Assembly (NCBI GenBank): GCA_021153325.1
Contig: JAGKTQ010000001.1
Location: 1-64,000 of the forward strand
Length of the DNA stretch: 64,000 nt
Origin: Lachnospiraceae bacterium
GTDB taxonomy: Bacteria > Bacillota > Clostridia > Lachnospirales > Lachnospiraceae
Direction of reading: 5' to 3'
Position numbers and translations under genes: made by a program. This document shows positions 24,521 to 32,951 of the stretch, in pieces. Under the pieces are notes generated by a model. The model had not been told where the DNA came from, made no database searches, and saw only the letters and a list, made by a program, of their open reading frames with translations. How positions within the stretch are numbered: the first letter of the stretch is position 1; each line of letters begins with the position of its first letter.

Positions 24521-24808
24521 ACCCCCTTCCTTTTGACAGCAGCCTGTTTGTTTGCTAAAGGATCTGAAAGATTTCATGAGTGGTTCGTTGGAACCAGCCT
24601 TTATAAAAAATATATAGTGCAGGCGGTACATAAAAAAGAAATGACAGGAAGTGCCAAAGCCAAAATGATGTGTACACTTGGAATTTTATTTGCAATAGGA
24701 TTTTATTTTTCACCTATATGGCATGCAAAGCTGTTGATCGTAGTTGTGGCGCTCGGACATTTTTATTATTTCCTATTCAAGATAAAAACGGTGAAAGTCA
24801 CAAGCTAG
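24521..24808 (+). pseudogene. 5'-truncated DUF454 (YbaN-like) gene
   Basis: After an in-frame stop at 24518-24520 the frame reads TPFLLTAACLFAKGSERFHEW and continues to the normal end of a DUF454 membrane protein (YbaN family). The usual N-terminal segment, about 30-40 residues ending in LPLLPTTPFLL, is missing. The promoter palindrome abuts the first retained codon, so the predicted transcript would start inside the coding part. The only near start, a TTG at 24533, has no ribosome site. A deletion that removed the leader, start codon and first helix explains this best. The downstream operon may still be transcribed. Confidence 0.72.
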
Positions 24809-24845
24809 GAAGTAGTTAACTATAGAGGTTAAAGAGGAGGTTATT

Positions 24846-25220
24846 ATGAAAAAAAAGAAAAATATATTTTTATTTGTTATTACGTTAGCGTTGTGTGTAG
24901 TTCTGTTCTGTGTAAAGCTGACCGGATTAGCGGTTCATATGGTGGCAGGCTGTATGTTATTAAGTGTTGTAGTAAAACACGTTTGCAAAAATATGCTCAA
25001 ACTACAGTATATGCCAAAAAGAATAAAAGTAGTAGACTGGGTACTTTTGATTAGTATTATAGCCTTATTCGTGACAGGGGTACTGGCACATATCTGGCAT
25101 GGTGTTATCGTGATGAAAGTGCTGCATGCTCTTTGTGGAATCGTTTTTGTGATCGGAATCCTCATTCATGCCATGCAGCATAAGGCGAAAGGAAAAGGTG
25201 TTGTAAAGGATGTTTCATAA
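24846..25220 (+). CDS. Small four-helix membrane protein, possibly heme-b binding (DUF4405-like)
   Basis: This 124-residue protein has four membrane helices. Histidines sit in positions typical of small b-type cytochromes: H in LAVHMVAG, H in VVVKHVC, H in VLAHIWHGV, H in KVLHALCG and two in LIHAMQH. The pattern recalls DUF4405/FRD-type heme proteins; I cannot prove heme binding. GAGGAGG precedes the ATG. Its stop overlaps the next gene by 11 bases. The context, a DUF454 gene and a CydDC-like exporter, fits redox or heme-related transport at the membrane. Confidence 0.7.
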   Translation: MKKKKNIFLFVITLALCVVLFCVKLTGLAVHMVAGCMLLSVVVKHVCKNMLKLQYMPKRIKVVDWVLLISIIALFVTGVLAHIWHGVIVMKVLHALCGIVFVIGILIHAMQHKAKGKGVVKDVS

Positions 25221-26994
25221 AAGATTATTAAAAGAATTTAAGGATAATCAAAAATATGTCATCGGTATGGTGGTAACGCAATGGATCTCTTTACTTGCAA
25301 ATGTAGTTTTAATGTTTGAAACAGTTACCTTTTTAGAGAAGCTGTCAGCTCAAAAGGTGGACATGCAAAGCAGTATATGGCTTCTGATTACTCTTTGTAT
25401 CGTTCTTTTGGTGCGGGGGATTTCAACTACTATAAACAGTAAGCTTTCCTTTCAGGCGGCTACGAATGTGAAGGTACGTTTGCGGGAGAGGATTTATCAA
25501 AAGCTCATGCAGCTTGGCAGCGGGTATCGTAACACGATCGCAACCTCGGAAGCAGTACAGATCAGTACGGAAGGCGTGGAGCAGTTAGAGATCTATTTTG
25601 CAAAATATGTGCCGCAGTTCTTTTACAGTATGCTGGCGCCGGTTACTTTATTTTTTATTGTAGGAAGTATGAGTTTAAAAGTGGCAGCGGTCTTGCTTCT
25701 TTGTGTGCCGCTTATTCCGGTGTCCATTGTGGCGGTGCAGAAGTTCGCAAAAAAAATGTTGAACAAATATTGGGGGACTTATACGGAGCTTGGAGATTCT
25801 TTTTTGGAAAGTCTGCAGGCTTTGACTACACTAAAAATTTATGAGGCGGACGAGCGGTATGCCCAAAAGATGGACGAGGAGGCAGAAGAATTTCGTAAAA
25901 TTACAATGCGGGTGCTTGTTATGCAGCTCAATTCTATCAGTGTCATGGATCTGGTCGCTTATGGGGGTGCGGCTCTTGGTATTATTTTAAGTATTTTTGA
26001 ATTTCGTGCCGGAGCGATCACTTTTGCAGAATGTTTATTTATTATTCTGATCTCGGCAGAATTCTTTTTACCTCTTCGACTGCTCGGTTCTTTTTTCCAT
26101 ATTGCCATGAATGGTAATGCAGCAGCAAATAAGATTTTTGCGCTGCTAGATACACCAGAGAAGGAGAAAGGAAGCAGGAGAGATATAACAGGGGAGAAAA
26201 TAGAATTAAAGCATGTGAGCTTTGCCTATCCGGATGCACAAAGGAATGTGTTAAATGATGTTTCCCTGCAGATTCCAGCACATAAATTTACGGCATTTGT
26301 AGGGGCTTCCGGTTGTGGAAAGAGTACCATTGTTTCCCTCCTTATGAAGGAGCTTACCGATTATAGCGGAGAAATTTTGATCGGTGGAAAGGCACTTTCG
26401 GATATAGAGGAAGAAACGCTGTATCGGAAAATGACGCGTATCACACATGACAGTTATTTATTTAAAGGAACGCTGGAAGAAAACTTGCGGATGGGAAAAG
26501 AACAGGCGAAGGAAGTGGAACTGGAAGCTGTGCTAAAGCAAGTGGATCTGTACGAAACCACGTTGGAAAAAGGTGGCTTATCCATGTGGATAGAAGAAAA
26601 GGGAGCAAATTTATCCGGTGGTCAGAAACAGAGAATTGCGCTGGCAAGAGCTATTTTGCACGACAGTGAGATTTATATTTTTGATGAAGCGACTTCGAAT
26701 GTGGATGTGGAAAGTGAGAACCGTATTATGGAAGTAGTACGGCAGTTAGCTAAAACGAAAACGGTCATCGTGATCTCTCATCGTCTTGCGAATGTAGTGG
26801 ATGCAGATCGGATTTTGGTGATGGAAAAGAGTCATATTATCGAGCAGGGAACACACGAAGAGCTGCTATCTGCACATGGTCATTATTGTAGTTTGTATCA
26901 GGCACAGCAGGAATTGGAAAACTATGGGAAATGTGATGGAGAAAAAGGGACGTTTGGACAGGAAGATAGGAGGTGTCATCATGAAGCAGTCTAA
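25210..26994 (+). CDS. ABC exporter, permease-ATPase fusion, CydD-like half
   Basis: This 594-residue half-transporter has an N-terminal six-helix membrane domain (about 1-310) and a C-terminal nucleotide-binding domain. Walker A is GASGCGKST, the signature is LSGGQKQRIALARA, Walker B is IYIFDEATSNVD and the H-loop is VISHRL. The sequence is closest in style to CydD/CydC thiol exporters and related heterodimeric exporters of Clostridia. It is full length. It overlaps the upstream gene by 11 bases and the partner half-transporter by 14. An iron-box-like promoter controls the operon, so heme- or iron-linked substrates are possible. Confidence 0.9.
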   Translation: MFHKRLLKEFKDNQKYVIGMVVTQWISLLANVVLMFETVTFLEKLSAQKVDMQSSIWLLITLCIVLLVRGISTTINSKLSFQAATNVKVRLRERIYQKLMQLGSGYRNTIATSEAVQISTEGVEQLEIYFAKYVPQFFYSMLAPVTLFFIVGSMSLKVAAVLLLCVPLIPVSIVAVQKFAKKMLNKYWGTYTELGDSFLESLQALTTLKIYEADERYAQKMDEEAEEFRKITMRVLVMQLNSISVMDLVAYGGAALGIILSIFEFRAGAITFAECLFIILISAEFFLPLRLLGSFFHIAMNGNAAANKIFALLDTPEKEKGSRRDITGEKIELKHVSFAYPDAQRNVLNDVSLQIPAHKFTAFVGASGCGKSTIVSLLMKELTDYSGEILIGGKALSDIEEETLYRKMTRITHDSYLFKGTLEENLRMGKEQAKEVELEAVLKQVDLYETTLEKGGLSMWIEEKGANLSGGQKQRIALARAILHDSEIYIFDEATSNVDVESENRIMEVVRQLAKTKTVIVISHRLANVVDADRILVMEKSHIIEQGTHEELLSAHGHYCSLYQAQQELENYGKCDGEKGTFGQEDRRCHHEAV

Positions 26995-28540
26995 AAGAAA
27001 TGGATTTCAGGTCATGCTTGGACTTATAGGAATGGTAAAGCCTCTTATGGGAATTATGTGCATTGCCATTTTGATGGGATGTATTGGAAATCTGATGGCA
27101 ACCTTTATTACCGTATTTGGCGGCTTTGGTCTGCTCCATATGCTCGGAATAGATCAGGAAATGTCCATCCAAGTAATCTTGACTTGCATTATTCTATTTG
27201 CAGTTTTGCGTGGTGTGCTGCGCTATGCGGAGCAGGCATGCAACCATTACATTGCTTTTAAGCTTCTGGCAAGAATCCGCCATAAAGTGTTCGCAGCACT
27301 TCGGAAGCTTACTCCGGCAAAGTTAGAGGGTGCGGAAAAAGGCAATCTGATATCGATCATTACAAGTGATATTGAGCTTTTGGAAGTATTTTATGCACAT
27401 ACCATATCACCAATATGTATCGCAGTTATCCCGCTTTTCAATGGAAAAAGAGGAAGTGGCAGAGGACAGGACTATCGAAATTTATTTGGAAAATTAAATA
27501 CTACGGTATTGGATAACCTTTATGGATTAGAAGAAATATTGCAATATCAACAGGCAGATAAAAGACTGGAAAAAATGCAGGAACAGACGAAAATGCTGGA
27601 AGAGACAAACCGACAGTTAAAACGGGAAGAAAACAGGCAGAAGGTTCTGACAGATAGTGTGATCTTGGCTGCAGGGATTGTGACGGCGGTAGTTGCCGGA
27701 GTGTTGATGAGTCAGGGAAAGATAGCGTTTTTTGAGGCAGTAACCGTTGTGATCGCCATGATGAGTTCTTTCGGTCCTACAGCAGCGTTGTCTGCATTAT
27801 CGAACAATTTGCAGCATACGTTAGCAAGTGGAAACAGGGTGCTTGATCTGTTGGAGGAAGAACCAGTCACTTTGGATATTACGACGGGAAAAGAAGTATG
27901 CGGCGGTACTATTGCGTGTGATAGGGTGACGTTTGGCTATGAGCCGGATGCACAGAAAATTTTGGAAAATTTTGATGCTGCGTTTGCAGAACACAAGATT
28001 CATGGAATTTTAGGAAAGAGCGGCTGTGGAAAATCAACGCTCCTAAAGCTTCTCATGCGCTTTTTTGAAACGGAGAAGGGAAAAATCTCATATGGGGGAG
28101 AGAATGTTAATACGATAAAAACAGAAAGTTTAAGGAAACATATTTCTTATGTGACACAGGAGACTTTTCTTTTTCAGGATACGATTGAGAATAATATAAA
28201 AATAGCAAAAGAAGATGCCAGTAGAGAGGAAGTGATCAGTGCAGCGAAGAAAGCTTCTATTCATGATTTTATTGTGTCGCTGCCTGCAGGCTATGATACA
28301 AAGCTGGCGGAGCTTGGAGATTCAGTGTCAGGTGGAGAGAGACAAAGAATCGGACTGGCAAGAGCATTTTTACATGACAGTGATGTCATATTTTTGGACG
28401 AGCCTACCAGTAACATAGACAGTCTCAATGAAGGGATTATTTTGAAAAGTCTGGAACAGGCAAGAGAAGATAAAACGATTTTATTAGTATCGCATAGAAA
28501 ATCGACAATGAGCATTGCAGATGAAGTCATTGCGATGTAG
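26981..28540 (+). CDS. ABC exporter, CydC-like half, with internal membrane-domain deletion
   Basis: This 519-residue half-transporter has an intact nucleotide-binding domain: Walker A GKSGCGKST, signature VSGGERQRIGLARA, Walker B VIFLDEPTSNID and H-loop VSHR. The membrane domain looks too short. At residues about 147-152 the text passes from HTISPICIAV straight to IPLFNGKRG. In relatives about 40 residues, holding a helix pair, lie between these points. The frame is kept. The ATG at 26981 has AGGAGG upstream and overlaps the first half-transporter. With the helices lost, normal export seems unlikely, so the gene may be decaying despite its intact ATPase. Confidence 0.85.
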   Translation: MKQSKRNGFQVMLGLIGMVKPLMGIMCIAILMGCIGNLMATFITVFGGFGLLHMLGIDQEMSIQVILTCIILFAVLRGVLRYAEQACNHYIAFKLLARIRHKVFAALRKLTPAKLEGAEKGNLISIITSDIELLEVFYAHTISPICIAVIPLFNGKRGSGRGQDYRNLFGKLNTTVLDNLYGLEEILQYQQADKRLEKMQEQTKMLEETNRQLKREENRQKVLTDSVILAAGIVTAVVAGVLMSQGKIAFFEAVTVVIAMMSSFGPTAALSALSNNLQHTLASGNRVLDLLEEEPVTLDITTGKEVCGGTIACDRVTFGYEPDAQKILENFDAAFAEHKIHGILGKSGCGKSTLLKLLMRFFETEKGKISYGGENVNTIKTESLRKHISYVTQETFLFQDTIENNIKIAKEDASREEVISAAKKASIHDFIVSLPAGYDTKLAELGDSVSGGERQRIGLARAFLHDSDVIFLDEPTSNIDSLNEGIILKSLEQAREDKTILLVSHRKSTMSIADEVIAM

Positions 28541-28545
28541 AAAAA

Positions 28546-28572
28546 ATGCTGCCTGAATTTAGCAGGCAGCAT
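28546..28572. terminator. Bidirectional terminator between convergent genes
   Basis: ATGCTGCCTG (28546-28555) and CAGGCAGCAT (28563-28572) form a perfect stem. Six As lie before it on the + strand, giving a T run for minus-strand transcription. The last codons and stop of the SprA-like gene lie in the hairpin. Confidence 0.88.
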
Positions 28573-29044
28573 CAATATTCATTCCGATGTATTTAATCCC
28601 ATCAGTAGCTTTTTTATCCTGCTGATAGGGATTTTCTTCGTTATAATATTTTATTTGTGTACTTGTCTCCCCACCGGATACATAAGAACGTCCGCATTCC
28701 GGACAGACTGAAGTATGAATGGAAACATTGGCGGAAATTACTTCGCCGTTATTCAGTGCAGCCTTTTTGTATGCATTGGAAACATGCTCCTGTTCATGGG
28801 CGCGTACAGCAGATGCAGATGCTCCTGGGGAAATATGTGTTGCAGATTTGTAAGAGACCATCTCATCGGAACCATCCTGATATTTGCGGTTCTTACATGT
28901 TTCACATTCTGCCGGAGAAGATTTCCTTCCAGGTACTTTCTCTGTGGATTCTCCCGGATTTTTTATGATCGTAGAGCCTTCCGGGTTCTTACCATAATTT
29001 GAATAATCATAACCGGTTGTCATATTTGTAATAGAATTAACCAT
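28559..29044 (-). CDS. SprA-related putative metallopeptidase
   Basis: This 161-residue protein carries a zinc-protease motif HEQEH (HExxH) in the stretch AVRAHEQEHVSNAYKKA, followed by IHTSVCPECGRSYVSGGET. This is the conserved core of the SprA-related family of putative metallopeptidases. Two CxxC pairs (CETC and CPEC) may bind structural zinc. No signal peptide is seen. The ATG at 29044 has GGAGG ten bases upstream; a TTG at 29053 abuts that site. The substrate is unknown. It is a single-gene unit, convergent with the exporter operon. Confidence 0.83.
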   Translation of the reverse strand: MVNSITNMTTGYDYSNYGKNPEGSTIIKNPGESTEKVPGRKSSPAECETCKNRKYQDGSDEMVSYKSATHISPGASASAVRAHEQEHVSNAYKKAALNNGEVISANVSIHTSVCPECGRSYVSGGETSTQIKYYNEENPYQQDKKATDGIKYIGMNIDAAC

Positions 29045-29184
29045 ATTTACCAATCCTCCTTGCTGCTTTTATATAAGCAAAGTAAGATGCGTTGAACAAA
29101 ATCTTTATCTATATAAAAATTTTAACATGATTTGGTAAAAAAGACAATTCCTGATCTTTTTTTGTTAAGGAAACAAAATAATAA

Positions 29185-29213
29185 TTGACATATTGATTTT
29201 ACAGTGGTATAAA
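29185..29213 (+). promoter_or_regulatory. Promoter of the first amino-acid ABC operon
   Basis: TTGACA (29185-29190), 17 bases, TATAAA (29208-29213). The start would fall near 29220, only a few bases before the hairpin at 29225. Confidence 0.8.
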
Positions 29214-29224
29214 TATTATCAAAC

Positions 29225-29258
29225 AAAAGCAATGGTGCGAGATACCATTGCTTTTTGT
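29225..29258 (+). terminator. Promoter-proximal terminator in the leader of the ABC operon
   Basis: AAGCAATGGT (29227-29236) pairs with ACCATTGCTT (29243-29252), followed by TTTTG. No plus-strand gene upstream needs this terminator, because the upstream neighbour is divergent and the exporter operon has its own. It therefore probably acts as an attenuator within a leader of about 100 bases. Confidence 0.75.
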
Positions 29259-29314
29259 GCGTTTTAGAGAAAAAATGGCATGTTTTTTATGCCAGTGACC
29301 AGGAGGAGAAAAAT

Positions 29315-30076
29315 ATGAAGAGTGTAAAAAGAATTTTTGCATGCTGTCTTATAGTGGTATTGACATTATCTTTGTGTACAGCTTGCGGTAGTAAGAAGGA
29401 GACCTTAAAAGTAGGTATGGAAATTGGTTATCCGCCATTTGAATATTATGATACAGATGGTACAACACCAGTTGGTGTGGATGTAGAATTGGCATATGCC
29501 ATTGCAGAAGAACTGGATATGGATGTAGAACTGGTAGATACTGCATGGGATGGTATATTTGCAGGACTTGCAAAAGGCGACTATGACTGTATTATGTCTG
29601 CGGTAACGATCACGCCGGACAGACTTTTGGAATTTGATTTTTCAGACCCTTATATCCAGAATTATCAGTGTATCGTTTCCTTGAAAGACAGTGATATCAA
29701 GCCGGCTTCTGTAGAAGAACTGGAAGGTCTTAAAGTGGGGTATCAGGAAGAGACAACTTCCGACACATATTTGACAGACTACATAACAGCAAGTGGCGCT
29801 ACTATTGATACTTATGAATATGCGAAGGTCATTCAGGTATTTGATGAATTAGAGCTTGGAAGAATTGATGCTATTATCTGTGACAGTACAGTTGCTGCAA
29901 GCTATGTTGGTGAAGGCAGTATTTATGAGATCACATGGCAGCAGGAGGATGAGCCGGAAGAATTTGGTGTTTGTATTCAAAAAGGAGATACAGAACTTGT
30001 AGAGAAAATAAATGGAGCCTTAGAAACCTTAAAGAACAATGGAAAACTGGATGAAATTTTAAGCAAATACTTTTAA
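29315..30076 (+). CDS. Amino-acid ABC transporter, substrate-binding lipoprotein
   Basis: This 253-residue SBP_bac_3-type protein has a lipobox (LCTAC, cysteine near residue 22). It then shows the family pattern LKVGMEIGYPPFEYYDTDG, GVDVELAYAIAEELD, WDGIFAGLAKGDYDCIMSAV and DFSDPY. It binds polar or cystine-like amino acids outside the cell and delivers them to the permease encoded next; the exact ligand is not readable. The ATG at 29315 has AGGAGGAG upstream. It is the first gene of an SBP-permease-ATPase operon behind an apparent attenuator. Confidence 0.92.
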   Translation: MKSVKRIFACCLIVVLTLSLCTACGSKKETLKVGMEIGYPPFEYYDTDGTTPVGVDVELAYAIAEELDMDVELVDTAWDGIFAGLAKGDYDCIMSAVTITPDRLLEFDFSDPYIQNYQCIVSLKDSDIKPASVEELEGLKVGYQEETTSDTYLTDYITASGATIDTYEYAKVIQVFDELELGRIDAIICDSTVAASYVGEGSIYEITWQQEDEPEEFGVCIQKGDTELVEKINGALETLKNNGKLDEILSKYF

Positions 30077-30107
30077 GGATCAAGCAGTAGGCGGAGAGAG
30101 GTAAAAT

Positions 30108-31076
30108 GTGAAAAGAGTAAAGAAACATTTAAAATTATGGATTACGTTAGCGGTAATTGTTGTATTATGTATTCCGCTTATTGCGCTGAATCCTTCCGAA
30201 AAAAAGCTGCGAGCAGAAATTCCACAAGATTTTTATAAGGAAGAAGTGAAAAAATCCAGTGATGTATATAAGGATTGGAAGATTTTTTCAACCTTGATCG
30301 TTACCCAGCAGATTTCCAGCAATCAGGCAAACCGCTTTTATGTTGTTGGAATTGCTGGTAACACTTTTGGCGTCTATATGGATGAAACCACATCCTTAAG
30401 TGTCGGTGGAAATGTGGTGAAATTTGTTGCAAACTGTACGTCCTGGATTCCTAATCTTTTAAAAGGCGCAGAAATTACAGTTCTTTTAACAATCTGTTCT
30501 GTGACGGTGGGCGTACTTTTAAGTATTTTTCTGGCACTTGGAAAAATGTCAAAAATAAAGATCATACAGGCATTCAGCAGTGGATACATATTTTTATTCC
30601 GGGGAACTCCGCTTCTTATGCAGTTGTTCTTTATCTATTATGGATTGCCATTGATCAATCCGGCATTGTCTATTAATGACAGGTTTACAGCAGCATGGAT
30701 TGCATTTAGTTTAAATACAGCTGCTTATTGTGCAGAAATCATTCGTGCGGGCATTCAGTCTATTGACAAAGGACAGTTTGAGGCAGCAAAGGCACTGGGC
30801 TTTAGTTATGCAAAAACGATGCGGAAAATTATTATTCCACAGACTTATAGACGTCTGATCCCGCCGATCGCGAATGAATTTATTATGGTATTAAAGGATG
30901 CCTCCTTAACGTCGATCATAGCACTACAGGATTTGTCCAAGGTGACACAGTCCATTATGACTTCCACCAATGATGTATGGATTTATCTGCCATCTATGGC
31001 AATTTACTTGATCATTACCGGTGTGTTTACAAAAATCTTTACTGTATTGGAAAAGAAATTTTCTATCTATGAGTAG
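30108..31076 (+). CDS. Amino-acid ABC transporter permease with N-terminal extension
   Basis: This 322-residue HisM/GlnP-type permease has the family core VLKGAEITVLLTICSV-like entry, FRGTPLLMQLFFIYYGLP, EIIRAGIQSIDKGQFEAAKALG (EAA loop) and IIIPQTYRRLIPP. About 105 residues precede this core: one membrane helix and an extracellular loop. This is longer than in ordinary permeases of about 220 residues and may contact the binding protein. The start is a GTG with GAGAGG upstream. It is co-transcribed with the binding protein and the ATPase and would act as a homodimer. Confidence 0.9.
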   Translation: MKRVKKHLKLWITLAVIVVLCIPLIALNPSEKKLRAEIPQDFYKEEVKKSSDVYKDWKIFSTLIVTQQISSNQANRFYVVGIAGNTFGVYMDETTSLSVGGNVVKFVANCTSWIPNLLKGAEITVLLTICSVTVGVLLSIFLALGKMSKIKIIQAFSSGYIFLFRGTPLLMQLFFIYYGLPLINPALSINDRFTAAWIAFSLNTAAYCAEIIRAGIQSIDKGQFEAAKALGFSYAKTMRKIIIPQTYRRLIPPIANEFIMVLKDASLTSIIALQDLSKVTQSIMTSTNDVWIYLPSMAIYLIITGVFTKIFTVLEKKFSIYE

Positions 31077-31090
31077 AAAGGAAGAGAAGT

Positions 31091-31855
31091 ATGAATATCA
31101 TAAAAACAGAAAATTTATGTAAGGATTTTGGAGAACTAAAGGTTTTAAAAGACTGTTCTTTAGAGGTGGCACAAGGAGAGGTGGTATGTATCATTGGACC
31201 ATCCGGCGCTGGTAAATCCACATTTTTACGCTCCTTAAACCGACTGGAAAAAATTACTTCCGGGAAAATATGGTTGAATGATATATTGATAGATGATAGA
31301 AAACATGGTGTGAACAAGGTGCAGATGCCGAAAAAAGAAAAAGAAGCACTCTTACTTGACATGGGCATGGTATTTCAGAGATTTAATCTGTTCCCGCATC
31401 TTACCGTTTTGGAAAACGTCATGCTCGCCCCGGTAGAAGTGAAGGGAATGAAGAAGGAGGAAGCAAAGGAAATTGCGAAAGAGCTCATTGCCAAAGTAGG
31501 GCTCGCTTCTAAAGAAAATGTATTTCCTTCCAAATTGTCTGGTGGACAACAACAGAGAGTTGCCATTGCACGCGCGCTTGCCATGCAGCCGAAAGTGATG
31601 TTGTTTGATGAGCCTACTTCGGCGCTTGATCCAGAGCTTGTTGGCGAAGTGCTGCAGGTCATGAAGGATTTGGCAAAAGAAGGTATGACGATGTTAGTCG
31701 TTACGCATGAAATGGGATTTGCAAAAGAAGTGGCAGACAGAGTCGTGTTTATGTATCAGGGAGAAATTCTGGAGGTAGCACCACCAGAAAAGATATTCTC
31801 GAATCCAGAGCATGAAAGGACAAGAACTTTTTTGCAGTCTGTTCTGAATGCTTAG
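31091..31855 (+). CDS. Amino-acid ABC transporter ATP-binding protein (GlnQ-like)
   Basis: This 254-residue ATPase has Walker A GPSGAGKST, Q-loop VFQRFNLFPHLT, signature LSGGQQQRVAIARA, Walker B VMLFDEPTSALDP and H-loop VVTHEM, as in the polar amino-acid uptake family. About 15 extra residues around KHGVNKVQMPKKEKEALL lie before the Q-loop, which some relatives share. It follows the permease by 14 bases and energises its import. Its end overlaps the region just before the DMT transporter. Confidence 0.95.
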   Translation: MNIIKTENLCKDFGELKVLKDCSLEVAQGEVVCIIGPSGAGKSTFLRSLNRLEKITSGKIWLNDILIDDRKHGVNKVQMPKKEKEALLLDMGMVFQRFNLFPHLTVLENVMLAPVEVKGMKKEEAKEIAKELIAKVGLASKENVFPSKLSGGQQQRVAIARALAMQPKVMLFDEPTSALDPELVGEVLQVMKDLAKEGMTMLVVTHEMGFAKEVADRVVFMYQGEILEVAPPEKIFSNPEHERTRTFLQSVLNA

Positions 31856-31886
31856 GAAAATAGAAAAAGACAGAAAGAGAACAGAA

Positions 31887-32801
31887 ATGAGTAAAATAAA
31901 TTGGAAAAATCCACTTATGCTGCTTACTACGGCTATTATATGGGGTGTCGCATTTGTGGCACAGAGCGTAGGAATGGAGTATATCGGACCGTTTACCTTT
32001 AATTTTGTAAGAAACATGATCGGCGGTTTCGTATTGATTCCCTGTATTTGGTTTTTGAACAAATGGAAGGCAAAAGAAGGTGTGGTAGAAAACGTAGAGC
32101 AGAAACAGGATAAAAAGACACTTCTTCTTGGTGGTATTTGTTGCGGTATTGCTCTTTGTCTGGCATCCAATATGCAACAGATTGGGATTCAATATACCAC
32201 CGTAGGAAAAGCAGGCTTTATTACAGCACTTTATATTATCATTGTGCCGATCATGGGTATTTTCTTAAAAAAGAAATGTGGGATACAAATCTGGATCAGT
32301 GTAGTGATTGCACTTGCAGGATTTTATCTTTTGAGTGTGAAGGAAGGATTTAAACTGGAAGCGGCAGATACCTATCTTTTGTGCTCCGCAGTGCTCTTTT
32401 CTATACATATTCTTGTGATAGATTATTTTTCACCCAAGGTAGATGGTGTGAAAATGTCCTGCATTCAGTTTTTTGTCTGTAGTATTTTATCTGGCATTAT
32501 GATGCTTTTCACAGAAACCCCTACTATACACGATATTTTTGCTGCATGGATGCCGATCTTGTATGCGGGCGTACTCTCTTGTGGCGTGGCATATACGCTG
32601 CAGATTGTAGGGCAGAAGGACTTTAATCCAACGATAGCCTCTTTGATCTTGAGTTTGGAATCCGTGTTTTCTGCACTGGCAGGCTGGCTGATATTGCATC
32701 AGGCATTATCCAAAAGAGAAGTAGTAGGATGTGTATTGATCTTTTGCGCGATACTATTGGCACAAATACCATGGAAGAAAAAGAAAGATTCGTGTTTGTA
32801 A
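31887..32801 (+). CDS. EamA/DMT-family permease
   Basis: This 304-residue protein has ten membrane segments in two EamA repeats. The first opens with LLTTAIIWGVAFVAQSVGME, then FNFVRNMIGGFVLIP and YTTVGKAGFITALYIIIVPI. The second ends in LSLESVFSALAGWLILHQAL. DMT proteins export or exchange amino acids and other metabolites; the substrate is unknown. I prefer the ATG at 31887. An overlapping ATG at 31848 is possible, but its first residues do not match the family. It probably belongs to the upstream amino-acid transporter operon. Confidence 0.87.
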   Translation: MSKINWKNPLMLLTTAIIWGVAFVAQSVGMEYIGPFTFNFVRNMIGGFVLIPCIWFLNKWKAKEGVVENVEQKQDKKTLLLGGICCGIALCLASNMQQIGIQYTTVGKAGFITALYIIIVPIMGIFLKKKCGIQIWISVVIALAGFYLLSVKEGFKLEAADTYLLCSAVLFSIHILVIDYFSPKVDGVKMSCIQFFVCSILSGIMMLFTETPTIHDIFAAWMPILYAGVLSCGVAYTLQIVGQKDFNPTIASLILSLESVFSALAGWLILHQALSKREVVGCVLIFCAILLAQIPWKKKKDSCL

Positions 32802-32820
32802 ATTTTATGTTAAGAAATTG

Positions 32821-32849
32821 TTGACAGATTTATGAAAGAGGAGTAAACT
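32821..32849 (+). promoter_or_regulatory. Promoter ahead of the ATP-grasp cassette
   Basis: TTGACA (32821-32826), 17 bases, TAAACT (32844-32849). Transcription would begin near 32856, about 13 bases before a strong terminator. Confidence 0.65.
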
Positions 32850-32868
32850 TTCTGACATAAGAAACAAA

Positions 32869-32901
32869 GGCGTTCTGCTTATAGCAGAGCGCCCTTTTTT
32901 T
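32869..32901 (+). terminator. Strong terminator between the DMT gene and the ATP-grasp cassette
   Basis: GGCGTTCTGC (32869-32878), loop TTATA, GCAGAGCGCC (32884-32893), then eight Ts. It could simply end the upstream operon. Because a promoter lies just upstream, it could also act as an attenuator for the cassette. Confidence 0.9.
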
Positions 32902-32951
32902 ATTTCAAGGATACTGCTAAGTGGATGCAAAAAGTTAGGAGCGTGATAACA

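Noticed and set aside
32925..32951. Earlier start (ATG at 32925) for the ATP-grasp protein
   Set aside because: The extra residues show no family resemblance. The TAGGAG site lies within that stretch and suits the ATG at 32952.
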